Part shown: in pieces, positions 8,363-17,128 of the stretch
Layout of the letters: each line of letters begins with the position of its first letter
Numbering within the stretch: the first letter of the stretch is position 1
From: an uncultured Clostridia bacterium
GTDB taxonomy: Bacteria; Bacillota; Clostridia; TANB77; CAG-508
Length of the DNA stretch: 64,000 nt
Assembly: GCA_934130285.1 (NCBI GenBank)
Contig: CAKOXT010000004.1
Span: 62,001-126,000 of the forward strand
Direction: 5' to 3'
The notes under the pieces: generated by a model
The model's database searches: none
What the model was told of the DNA's origin: nothing
Seen by the model: only the letters and a program-made list of their open reading frames with translations
Made by a program: the position numbers and the translations under genes

Positions 8363-9211
8363 ATGCCAATTGTATCATTTTGGAGCAGTACAAAAAGAGA
8401 AACTGCACAAACATTATCAATGATAGCCATTGCATGCCATATGGCTGTAGAAAATAATACAAAAATATTAATGGTAGACACTAATTTCAATGATCCAACA
8501 ATAAAAACAGCATTTTTCCCAGAATTTGATAACTCAACTAAAAGAGCGATAAGAAAATTAAATGCAGGAAAAATTGATATTGGTTCAGGAATAGAAGGAT
8601 TAGCTAAACTATTAGCAAGTGGAAAAAATTGTGGTGATGTAATAACTGATTATTCAAAAGTAATTTATAAAGGAAGACTAGAAGCTATATTAAGTTATTT
8701 CTCAAAAGATGAATCAGAAATAGCAAGAATAAGACAAGCATATAAGGATTTGGTAAAACAAGCAAGTCAGCATTATGACTATGTATTTGTTGATTTACCA
8801 AAAGGATTAGATGATACATTTACAAATGAGATGTTAAATATATCAGATGTTATAGTATTTAATTTAACGCAAAGACAAAGAGATATAAATGATTATTTGA
8901 AAATAAAAACAGACAATCCAATATTCAAAAGTGAAAAAATGTTACCTTTAATAGGAAGATATGATAGATATTCAAAATTTACTAAAAAGAATATAGCAAG
9001 AGATATAGGTGAGAAAAAAGAAATACCAGCAGTATCATATAACACATTATTTTTTGAAAATGCAAATGAAGGACAAATTGGAGACTACTTCTTAAAGTTT
9101 AGAAAGAGCTTAATAAGTAGTAATGATAGAAATGCAGTATTTATTGATGAAGTAGCAAATGCAGCAGATAGAGTAGTATTCAAAACACAAGAAGTATTAT
9201 TAATGAGATAA
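8363..9211 (+). CDS. CpaE/MinD-like ATPase homologue (second of pair)
   Basis: The 282-residue protein opens with IVSFWSSTKRETAQTLSMIA, a P-loop-like segment in which the glycines of a deviant Walker A are missing. It then has KILMVDTNFNDPT and a Walker B-like YVFVDLPKG near residue 145. DVIVFNLTQRQRDINDYL resembles the MinD/CpaE switch region. It is likely a MinD-type protein that positions or regulates the neighbouring secretion ATPase. It follows the first CpaE-like gene by 4 nt, so the two are probably translated together and may form a heterodimer. Confidence 0.6.
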   Translation: MPIVSFWSSTKRETAQTLSMIAIACHMAVENNTKILMVDTNFNDPTIKTAFFPEFDNSTKRAIRKLNAGKIDIGSGIEGLAKLLASGKNCGDVITDYSKVIYKGRLEAILSYFSKDESEIARIRQAYKDLVKQASQHYDYVFVDLPKGLDDTFTNEMLNISDVIVFNLTQRQRDINDYLKIKTDNPIFKSEKMLPLIGRYDRYSKFTKKNIARDIGEKKEIPAVSYNTLFFENANEGQIGDYFLKFRKSLISSNDRNAVFIDEVANAADRVVFKTQEVLLMR

Positions 9212-9252
9212 ACGTAAAGCAAGGAGCAAAAGAGAAAGGAGTTTCTTTAGAA

Positions 9253-11230
9253 ATGGTTAATGCAATACTTATTATATTAGTCATAATAGCAGTTTTAGGT
9301 TATATAGCGCACAAAATAAAAGAAAATCAAAATGCAGAAACAGAAAGTGTTGTTGAACAAGATGATCAAACATACACATTAGACAAAATGATAATTTTCA
9401 TAAAGAAAAGACTTGATGAAATTACAAAAGTCAATCTTTATGATATAGGTTTATCAGAAGAAGAATTAAAAAGAAGAAAAAACAAAAAATATGAATTGAA
9501 AAAAGCCTTAAAAGGTTGTACATATGGCGATGTAAATGATAAGAAATATATAAAAGAACTTATATATGATCTATTATCAAAAGAATATGGCGTTACAGAG
9601 ACTAATATATCTAAAGCAATTCCATTTGACATTCCTTCATTACTAACAGGACAAGATAAATTTGATATTATTATACATGAATATCAAAAAGAATTTGGAT
9701 ATGAAGCTTTAGGAGAAATGATAAAGAAATATAACCTAGCTGTTATGAAATATATACAAGGCGAATCTAAACCATGCTATGTTATAACAGATGAAGAAAT
9801 TGGCGAGATTTACGAAAAGGAAAATTTCCATTTATCATTTAATGACAAACTAGAAATCGTTGTTCAAAGAATATATCAAAAATACAAAGGATACAGCAGT
9901 ATTGATGAAGTAAGAGATATGAACATAGATGGTGTATCTGGTGGTGTATCTGGTTTACCAGAAAGTTTCTTAAGCCAAGTTGCACAAACAGATGCAGATT
10001 ATTTAACACAAATAACAGATGCCAAAGTACCACGTGCTTGCGATAGTATCTGGATCATGTTCCAAGGTAAATCAATCAGACTTGCATTCTTATCATTTGG
10101 AACAGAAGCAGAATTAAAGAGAGTATGTCAAAACATATACAAATACAATAACCCAGGACAGTTGTCTGATACAAATGGTTACAAAATCAACGAAATGAAA
10201 GATGGATCTCGTGTCGTTGTTGTTAGACCAAGTATGTCAGAAACATGGGCATTCTTCGTAAGAAAGTTCGATGTTAAGAGAGCTACACTAGAACAAATCG
10301 TTAGATTTGATGGAAAAGAAGAAGCAATAGAATTACTAAAATTCCTTGTAAAAGGAGCAAGAATCATAGCTCTAACAGGAGAGCAAGGTTGCCGGAAAAA
10401 CAACAATGTTGATGGCAATGATAGAAAACATATACGAAACTATGAACCTTCGTATCACTGAAACTGCGTTCGAGTTGCACTTAAGAAAAATATATCCAAC
10501 AAGAAATATTCTTTCAATGCGTGAGACAGAAACAATTGCAGGTCAGGAATGTTTGGACGTTCAGAAAAAAACTGATGGTTCCGTTAATATCATCGGTGAG
10601 GTTGCAACTGACCCCGTAGCATCTTGGATGATTCAGTCAGCACAGGTTGCATCTAAATTTACATTATTTACTCACCACGCTAAGACATTTCCTAACTTAA
10701 TAACAGCCCTAAGAAACTCAATGTTAAGAGCTGGAACATTCACAGATGAAAAAGTTGCAGAAGACCAGGTTGTTCAAGTATTAAACTTTGATATTCACTT
10801 GGTAAAAGACTTTAGAGGTAGACGTTATATTGAAAGAATAACAGAATGTATTCCAATTGAAGAGAAAAACGAATATACATATAATCATAGAAAAGAAAAA
10901 ACTATGGAAGGAAAATTTGATAAATTCTTTGATAATGCAACAATGTTCTTCTCAAAAACAACAAACAGAGAACTATACAAATATAGAAATGTACTAGAAT
11001 TCGTTGATGATTCATACGTACTAGTCAATCCAATCTCAGATGAAAATATAAGAGGTATGAGAGAAAACATGGATGACAACGATCAAATAGCATTTGATAA
11101 ATTCTTAGAGAGAAATTGGGGAATAAGACCTCAAACAATAGGAGCAACAGCAACAGAAGGTGCAGCAAGACAAAGACAACAACAAGCAAATCCAGCACAA
11201 AATAATATACAACCAGCAACAAATCCATAA
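9253..11230 (+). CDS. CpaF/VirB11-like secretion ATPase, split by +1 frameshift
   Basis: Zero frame covers 9253-10461 and the +1 frame 10406-11230. Skipping C10393 joins them into one 658-residue protein and rebuilds the Walker A motif GEQGCGKTTML exactly at the join. Parts in order: N-terminal membrane helix (residues 3-19), a long helical region, the CpaF-like N-domain, the RecA-like ATPase core (P-loop near residue 377, GEVATDP as Walker B region, FTLFTHHAKTF as His box) and a Q/A-rich tail. In the zero frame, translation runs past the P-loop and stops at 10461 without a catalytic core. The base composition of 10440-10690 is richer in G+C than the flanks. It would power the pilus-like machine. 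Confidence 0.8.
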
Positions 11231-11265
11231 AATAATTAATGTAGAAATAGGAGGTGCAACTAACA

Positions 11266-13341
11266 ATGTCCAATGAAATGCTTGGAAAATTTATAATTGG
11301 AGCTTTAGCGTTATTTGGAGTTTTAATAGTAGCATTTTTAATAATAAATAAATTCACAAACAAAAAGAATACCAAGTTCGTTGCATCACTTGTTGATGGT
11401 ACAAAAACCAAATCTTTTTCAAAAGAGATTTTGTATCAAAAAATATATCTTATTTTAATAAGAATACCTTTTTTAAGAAGATATATTTTAAAGATTAGAA
11501 GAAGACTAGAAATCATTAACTTGGAAGACGAATACTTAACAAGAATGCAGACAGCTCAGATGATGACAAAAGCAATAATAGTGGTAATACCATTAACAAT
11601 TGTTATTATATTAGTAGCTAAAAATAACACAGTATTACTTGCAACATTATTACTATTTGAATTATTCTTTATTGAAACACTTCTAAGTGGTATGGTTGAT
11701 AAAGTAGATAACAAACTTTTAAAAGAACAAATAGACATGTTCTCAGAAATGAGACACGCATATCATGAATTCAACTTAGTTGAAGAAGCAGTATATGAAG
11801 TAGCACAAAATGATGAATTAGACGTTTCAAGACAAGCACAAAAAATATATGAAATATTAATTTCCGATGATCCAGAAATGGAACTTGAGAAATACTATGA
11901 TATAGCACCAAACAGTTACTTAAAAGAATTTGCTGGAATTTCTTACTTAACAAAAGAATTTGGTGATAGAAAAGATTCAGATGGAGCATCATTATATTTA
12001 AAAAACTTAAATAACATTACACAAGAAATGCAGATAGAAATATTAAAAAGAGAAAAACTTGATTATGTATTCCAATCATTAGCTTTGATTGCAGCATTAC
12101 CAATACTTTTCTTAGAGCCAATAAAAAAATGGGCTTTAAGCATGTTTGCTTTTACCAAATCATTCTATGATGGTAAAACTGGATTTATTGTTCAAATGCT
12201 TTTAATAGTAGTAACATTTATTTGCTACATAATGGTTAGAAAATTAAAGGATAATGGAAGTGTTGATACTGGAAGAGATATGCAGAATCCGTGGGAACAA
12301 AAATTATATAAGAAAAAATATATCAAAAAATTTGTAGATAAAATAGTTCCTAAAGAAGGAACAAAAGAATATAGACTAAAAATAAAGTTGATGAAAGAAT
12401 CAGCGACAAAATTAAAAATTGAATGGCTGTATATAGATAGATGTGCTTTTGCAATAGTAGCATTTATTATTTCAATGTTTATGTTTTGGGAATTGCACAA
12501 TTTAACGATAGAATACATTTATACAGAGCCAAATGCAGATTATGATATTTTAGGAAATATGAATGAAGACGAAGAAGCTGCGGCGATGGCAGAACTAGAG
12601 GTACATAATAAATATCTAGAAAAATATAAGTCAAATGATGGTGCGACTAAAGAAATGATACAAGCGGATCTTGAAAAAGATGAATATTATAAAGCAGCGA
12701 CAGATGATGAGATATCAGATGCAGCTCAATGGATATATGACGACTTGGTAACATTACAAAATGAGTATTTAAAATGGTTTGAATTTTTAATTTCATTTGG
12801 AATTGCTGCAATAGCATATTATGGTCCAATTTGGATGTTAATGTTCCAAAAAATAATGAGACAAATGGAAATGGAAAATGAAGTAATGCAGTTCCAAACA
12901 ATTATCCTTATGCTTATGAAAATAGAGAGGGTAAATGTTGAAATGATATTAGAATGGCTTGAAAGATATTCTAATATATATAGAGAACCAATTTCAAAAT
13001 GTGTAAACAACTTTGAAAGTGGACCGTGGGAAGCTTTAGAGGAACTAAAAAACGATGTAGCATTTCCTCAGTTGATACGTATTGTAGAAAGTTTACAATC
13101 AGCAGTTGAAAAAATACCAATTAGACAAGCTTTTGATGAGTTAGATACAGAAAGAGCATATTATCAAGAAAAACGTAAAGAATCAAATGAAAGATTGATC
13201 TCAAGAAAATCTTTAATTGGTAAAGTAGTTGGATTTGCACCAATGGTAGCAATGTTTGTTGGATACCTAATTGCACCTCTATGTGTAATTGGTTTACTAA
13301 GCATGACACAAGCTTTTTCAACTATGAGCTCACAAATGTAA
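11266..13341 (+). CDS. TadB-TadC-like double T2SSF inner-membrane platform protein
   Basis: The 691-residue protein has about seven or eight membrane helices in two blocks. The first block (helices near residues 6-26, 101-145, 270-290, 305-325) encloses a cytoplasmic segment with MFSEMRHAYHEFNLVEEAVY. The second (helices near 395-412, 505-525, 655-687) encloses LMKIERVNVEMILEWLERY. Both look like type II secretion F domains, so this resembles TadB and TadC fused in one chain with a large acidic insert between them. The start at 11266 follows AGGAGG; GTG 11254 overlaps it. It would be the membrane platform for the upstream ATPase. Confidence 0.6.
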   Translation: MSNEMLGKFIIGALALFGVLIVAFLIINKFTNKKNTKFVASLVDGTKTKSFSKEILYQKIYLILIRIPFLRRYILKIRRRLEIINLEDEYLTRMQTAQMMTKAIIVVIPLTIVIILVAKNNTVLLATLLLFELFFIETLLSGMVDKVDNKLLKEQIDMFSEMRHAYHEFNLVEEAVYEVAQNDELDVSRQAQKIYEILISDDPEMELEKYYDIAPNSYLKEFAGISYLTKEFGDRKDSDGASLYLKNLNNITQEMQIEILKREKLDYVFQSLALIAALPILFLEPIKKWALSMFAFTKSFYDGKTGFIVQMLLIVVTFICYIMVRKLKDNGSVDTGRDMQNPWEQKLYKKKYIKKFVDKIVPKEGTKEYRLKIKLMKESATKLKIEWLYIDRCAFAIVAFIISMFMFWELHNLTIEYIYTEPNADYDILGNMNEDEEAAAMAELEVHNKYLEKYKSNDGATKEMIQADLEKDEYYKAATDDEISDAAQWIYDDLVTLQNEYLKWFEFLISFGIAAIAYYGPIWMLMFQKIMRQMEMENEVMQFQTIILMLMKIERVNVEMILEWLERYSNIYREPISKCVNNFESGPWEALEELKNDVAFPQLIRIVESLQSAVEKIPIRQAFDELDTERAYYQEKRKESNERLISRKSLIGKVVGFAPMVAMFVGYLIAPLCVIGLLSMTQAFSTMSSQM

Positions 13342-13354
13342 AAAGGAGTAAAAA

Positions 13355-14104
13355 ATGGAGAATGCATCAAATGCAATCAAAATTGCTGGTGAATTATTAA
13401 TTGGATTACTATTGATTAGTTTATTCATATTTGTTTTTCAAAGAATTAGTAATCTTGAAGAAGAAAAAAGCAAACAAGTTGCAATAGAGCAAACAGCAGA
13501 ATTTAATAAAAAATTTAGTGCATACAATAAATCTTCTATGTATGGAACAGATTTAATATCAGTATTAGGGCTAGCTTATGCCAACAATAGAACGGTAAAC
13601 CAAGTTAAATATAAATCATCAAATCCAGAAAACGGATATTATGATCCAGAATTGGCAAATTCAATTAATATAAAGTTTAGAATAAAAACGGATATTTGTA
13701 CCCAGACGACAACTACCACAACAATACTTGTGAATGGAGAAGTTGTCGACAAAGACACTCCTCAACCCACAGATAGGAAAGTCATTTTTGCAGAGAATAT
13801 GAAATCAGAGTATCACAGTTTAATTGGAAAGCAAACCGGAGATTCAATTGAGACAACAGACATGGTAAAAAATATTTATAATATATTGATTAAAGGACAA
13901 GTTACAACAGTTATAAAAGATAGTAATAGAACTATAACATATACTGATAAAAAAACAAATAAAACTATGGCAGCAATTGAAAATACGCTAATTACACGAG
14001 ATGTTACAGGTTTTACAGATATGAAAAAGAAAATTTTTAAATGTACAAAAGTTGAATATAACGATGTCGGTAGAATAAATTGCATGTATTTTGAAGAACA
14101 GTAA
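13355..14104 (+). CDS. MENAS-type pilin-like protein 1
   Basis: The 249-residue protein begins MENASNAIKIAGELLIGLLL, a very short N-terminus followed directly by a membrane helix (residues 9-30) and then an amphipathic stretch. This is the architecture of type IV pilins and TadE-like pseudopilins but without a recognisable prepilin peptidase site. The C-terminal domain is unrecognised and rich in Thr and Lys. It shares its first residues with the genes at 14120, 15285 and 15879. AAAGGAG lies upstream. Confidence 0.6.
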   Translation: MENASNAIKIAGELLIGLLLISLFIFVFQRISNLEEEKSKQVAIEQTAEFNKKFSAYNKSSMYGTDLISVLGLAYANNRTVNQVKYKSSNPENGYYDPELANSINIKFRIKTDICTQTTTTTTILVNGEVVDKDTPQPTDRKVIFAENMKSEYHSLIGKQTGDSIETTDMVKNIYNILIKGQVTTVIKDSNRTITYTDKKTNKTMAAIENTLITRDVTGFTDMKKKIFKCTKVEYNDVGRINCMYFEEQ

Positions 14105-14119
14105 TAGAAAGGAAAAAAA

Positions 14120-14716
14120 ATGGAGAATGCATCAAAAGCTTTATTAATGGGGGCAGGTACATTATTAGCTATATTAATAATATTTATTGCAGTTAGAATT
14201 TTTTCTTCAGCTTCAGATGTAACAGAGGCCTACCAAACAAAAGAAGTTAGTTCAGAAGTAGCAACATTTAATACAAATTTCACAAGATTTGTTGGAGCTG
14301 TAGTAATAAATGGTGAGCTTGATGAAAGTCAACATTATGCTAAAATCCACGACGTGGTTTCAGTATCTAATTTTGCTTGGAATTACAACAATAAAGTTAC
14401 TCAAAACCCATTAGATCCAGATGATGAGCGAATCATACGTATTAATATAGTATCAGCAGATGATAAAATAAAAATTAATAACTTGCAGAATTATACTCAA
14501 AAAGCATATAATGAGTTAATTAATGCTGGATATTATGTAGTAAATAGTAATCCAAACGCAAACAGTACTATTAATTATGAAATAAAAATAAAGAGTCGTG
14601 CAGCAGATGGAAGAATAAATAATGTAGATTTTATACCTTCAAATATGACATCAGGTCTTCAAGATGCAATTAAAAACATAATTAAAGATGATACTTATAC
14701 AAGAAAAGGTAGTTAA
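14120..14716 (+). CDS. MENAS-type pilin-like protein 2
   Basis: The 198-residue protein begins MENASKALLMGAGTLLAILI, with one N-terminal helix (residues 8-28), then the segment SSASDVTEAYQTKEVSSEVATFNTNF, which could form the exposed part of a pilin-like helix, and a small C-terminal domain. The start resembles the other MENAS proteins closely while the remainder does not, as expected of major and minor pilins that share only a helical core. An AAAGGAAA ribosome site precedes the ATG; only 15 bp separate it from gene 1. Confidence 0.6.
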   Translation: MENASKALLMGAGTLLAILIIFIAVRIFSSASDVTEAYQTKEVSSEVATFNTNFTRFVGAVVINGELDESQHYAKIHDVVSVSNFAWNYNNKVTQNPLDPDDERIIRINIVSADDKIKINNLQNYTQKAYNELINAGYYVVNSNPNANSTINYEIKIKSRAADGRINNVDFIPSNMTSGLQDAIKNIIKDDTYTRKGS

Positions 14717-14763
14717 AATTTATTGCAAAAAAAAAAGTTTTCATATATAATGAAAGGGAATTA

Positions 14764-15216
14764 ATGAGAAAAATATTAGTTATTATACTTGCTATTGTAA
14801 TTATGATTACATCTATTTTCTTAGCAAAATATATTGAATACGCCAAAAATAAAAATAATGTTGAAAATATAAATAAAGAATATCTAGCATATGAAAATAA
14901 AAATATTCAAATCAATACAATAGTTTCATTAATGAATAAAGCAATAGAGCAAAATAAAAAAAATAAAGTAGTGCAAAATGAAGATAATACATTTGTAGAA
15001 AATGATAATAATTCAATAAAAATATATATAGAAACAAGACCAAATAGTAAATCAGATATGGTAAAAATATCTATGGAAGAGTTAATTCTAAATGATAAAA
15101 TAGGCGTAGAAAAAGTAGAATATGCATTTAGTGATTTAATATTTGAAATAACCGATGTAAAATATCATGAGAAGAATGGACAAATAAAAGAAATAACATT
15201 TACATCCAAAGAATAA
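14764..15216 (+). CDS. Pilin-like small membrane protein without MENAS start
   Basis: The 150-residue protein begins MRKILVIILAIVIMITSIFL, one helix near residues 4-21, followed by a charged domain with SMEELILNDKIGVEKVEYAF. I do not recognise a family. Its place inside the MENAS gene set and the same one-helix design suggest a minor subunit or accessory factor. Its ribosome site AAAGGGA is 4 nt before the start. Codon use is as AT-rich as its neighbours. Confidence 0.5.
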   Translation: MRKILVIILAIVIMITSIFLAKYIEYAKNKNNVENINKEYLAYENKNIQINTIVSLMNKAIEQNKKNKVVQNEDNTFVENDNNSIKIYIETRPNSKSDMVKISMEELILNDKIGVEKVEYAFSDLIFEITDVKYHEKNGQIKEITFTSKE

Positions 15217-15284
15217 GTTATTGATATTTCCTAAAAAAGGAATTAAATAAAATAATCAAAAGAAAAAAGAGGAGGAATAAAAAG

Positions 15285-15860
15285 ATGGAGAACGCATCAA
15301 AGGCACTTTTAATTGCAGGTGCAATATTAATTTGTATACTACTTATTGCTATAGGTATGTATATATACAATTCAGCAAATTCAACAGTTGATTCAGCTGT
15401 ATCACAAATGTCTCAACAAGAGAAAGATATTTATAATGCAAAAGTAAAATCATATTTAGGAGACACTATTAAAGGATCAGAAGTAAAATCAATGATTGAC
15501 AACATAATCAGTATGAATCAAGAAAACGTTGGAAAATCAGGAAAATTTATTTCAATTGAAGTAACAGGAAATTACAGTAATTTATCTAAGGAACAACAAG
15601 GTGTATTAGGCAGTGCAAACTGTAAAAATTTACAAAATTATAATACAAAAGACCTTCAAAATGGAAAAAATTTAGCTGATGCATGTGCAGCTGCTAATTT
15701 TTATGATAGTGGAGATAATACAACAGGAAATGTTGCAAAAGCAACAGGAGAGATGACTACACTAAAATCAAAAATAAATTCTGCTAAAAATTATAAAGTT
15801 GTAGCAGATTATGAAGCTGGTGCAATAATAAGAGTTGGTATAGGACAATTAGATAACTAA
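15285..15860 (+). CDS. MENAS-type pilin-like protein 3
   Basis: The 191-residue protein begins MENASKALLIAGAILICILL, with a helix at about residues 8-30 continuing into NSANSTVDSAVSQMSQQEKD. The downstream domain has two cysteines (about residues 111 and 129, in SANCKN and ADACAA) that could make a disulfide. It has the strongest ribosome site of the group (GAGGAGG), which makes it a candidate for the most abundant subunit. No prepilin peptidase motif is visible. Confidence 0.6.
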   Translation: MENASKALLIAGAILICILLIAIGMYIYNSANSTVDSAVSQMSQQEKDIYNAKVKSYLGDTIKGSEVKSMIDNIISMNQENVGKSGKFISIEVTGNYSNLSKEQQGVLGSANCKNLQNYNTKDLQNGKNLADACAAANFYDSGDNTTGNVAKATGEMTTLKSKINSAKNYKVVADYEAGAIIRVGIGQLDN

Positions 15861-15878
15861 TTTTTATAAGGAGTAAAC

Positions 15879-16556
15879 ATGGAAAATATTACCGATGCTT
15901 TAAAAATGGGTGCGGCAGCATTAATATTCATAGTAGCTTTTTCAGTCACCATGGTAATGTTTTCGCAAGCCAGACAAACAACAGATGCAGTTGTTGGAGG
16001 AATAAACGTAAGTGATTATCTTCCAAAAGTAGAAGCTATAGAAGATGGTGCAACAAGAGAGGTAGGGATAGAAACTGTTATCCCTACCCTATATAGATAT
16101 GCACAATCAGATAGTCCAATTAGGGTAAGAATTGTAAGTAGAGATGGAAAAGAGTTGCAAGTTTTTGATCAAGGAATAGAATCTGACATAGCAAATTCAA
16201 CATTAGATAAAAACAGTAGTGACTATGAGTATTTAAAAAAAATAGATGAAAAATACAATAATCAAGTAAAAAATCCTGAAACATACATGTATGGAGCTCC
16301 TTGGAAAAATAATCCAGAATATAGATTAGAAAGAGTAAATGCATATATAAATGGAACCAAAACTAGAAAAATGAGTAATGATATTCAGCCAAATTATAAA
16401 AATAATTATTTAAAGAAGTATACCAAATTTACTGAATATTATACAGAATATAGAACAGATGGTGAGGTTTTATTAGATGATTACGGTGAGGAAATTGTAA
16501 TAAGACCTGCAAGTACAAAAATAATAATTACATACAAGGTTAAGGACGAAATTTAA
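15879..16556 (+). CDS. MENAS-type pilin-like protein 4
   Basis: The 225-residue protein begins MENITDALKMGAAALIFIVA, one helix at about residues 8-28, followed by SQARQTTDAVVGGINVSDYL. The body contains several tyrosine-rich segments of unknown fold. Its start is the most divergent of the four MENAS-type proteins (MENIT in place of MENAS). An AAGGAG site lies upstream and the gap to the preceding gene is 18 bp, consistent with one transcript. Confidence 0.55.
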   Translation: MENITDALKMGAAALIFIVAFSVTMVMFSQARQTTDAVVGGINVSDYLPKVEAIEDGATREVGIETVIPTLYRYAQSDSPIRVRIVSRDGKELQVFDQGIESDIANSTLDKNSSDYEYLKKIDEKYNNQVKNPETYMYGAPWKNNPEYRLERVNAYINGTKTRKMSNDIQPNYKNNYLKKYTKFTEYYTEYRTDGEVLLDDYGEEIVIRPASTKIIITYKVKDEI

Positions 16557-16580
16557 TAAAAATAAACGGGAGGAACTAAA

Positions 16581-17108
16581 ATGAACGACACATTAGTAAC
16601 AATTATAGCAATATTTATAGCAGCTATATTGATGTTTGTTTTTCCACTAATGACAATAGCAGATAGAGAAGATGATATAACTCAACAAGCGGTTCAACAA
16701 GAGACTGTTGAATTTGTTGATAAAGTAAGAAATGTTGGAGCGATAACTCAGGCAGATCTAACAGAATATAAAGAAAAATTATCAGCTTTAGACCATACTT
16801 TTAATACAAGTATAGAAGTTAAAGTTAAAGATGATAATGTTGGAAAGAAAACAACATGGACAACAAGCTCTGTAGTAGGAGAAAATGTATATTATTCAGT
16901 TTATACAGAAGTTGTTGAAGATCAAGTATATGGTGCAAGTGGAAAATATGCATTAAAAGAAGGTGACATTGTTTCAGTTACTTCTGTTAATACAGATACT
17001 ACAATAGCACAATCATTGAGAAATGCATTTTATGCAATCACTGGAAAAGGAACATACCAGATTTCAGGTTCTCATGCAGGCGTAGTTCAAAACAACGGCT
17101 CAAAATAA
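16581..17108 (+). CDS. TadE-like pseudopilin candidate
   Basis: The 175-residue protein begins MNDTLVTIIAIFIAAILMFV, one membrane helix, then QQETVEFVDKVRNVGAITQADLTEYKEKL. A pattern of FVD.VR..G.IT...Y..F...L after a single helix recurs, from memory, in pilus-locus proteins of other Clostridia, where it precedes a beta-rich domain. The C-terminus is Ser/Gly rich. GGGAGGA precedes the ATG. Probably a minor pilus-like component; the family assignment is tentative. Confidence 0.5.
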   Translation: MNDTLVTIIAIFIAAILMFVFPLMTIADREDDITQQAVQQETVEFVDKVRNVGAITQADLTEYKEKLSALDHTFNTSIEVKVKDDNVGKKTTWTTSSVVGENVYYSVYTEVVEDQVYGASGKYALKEGDIVSVTSVNTDTTIAQSLRNAFYAITGKGTYQISGSHAGVVQNNGSK

Positions 17109-17128
17109 TATAAGGGAAAGGCTGATTT

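Noticed and set aside
10406..11230. Separate short ATPase gene starting inside the P-loop region
   Set aside because: It would begin after the P-loop lysine and lacks a ribosome site; the frame-joined reading rebuilds the whole motif.
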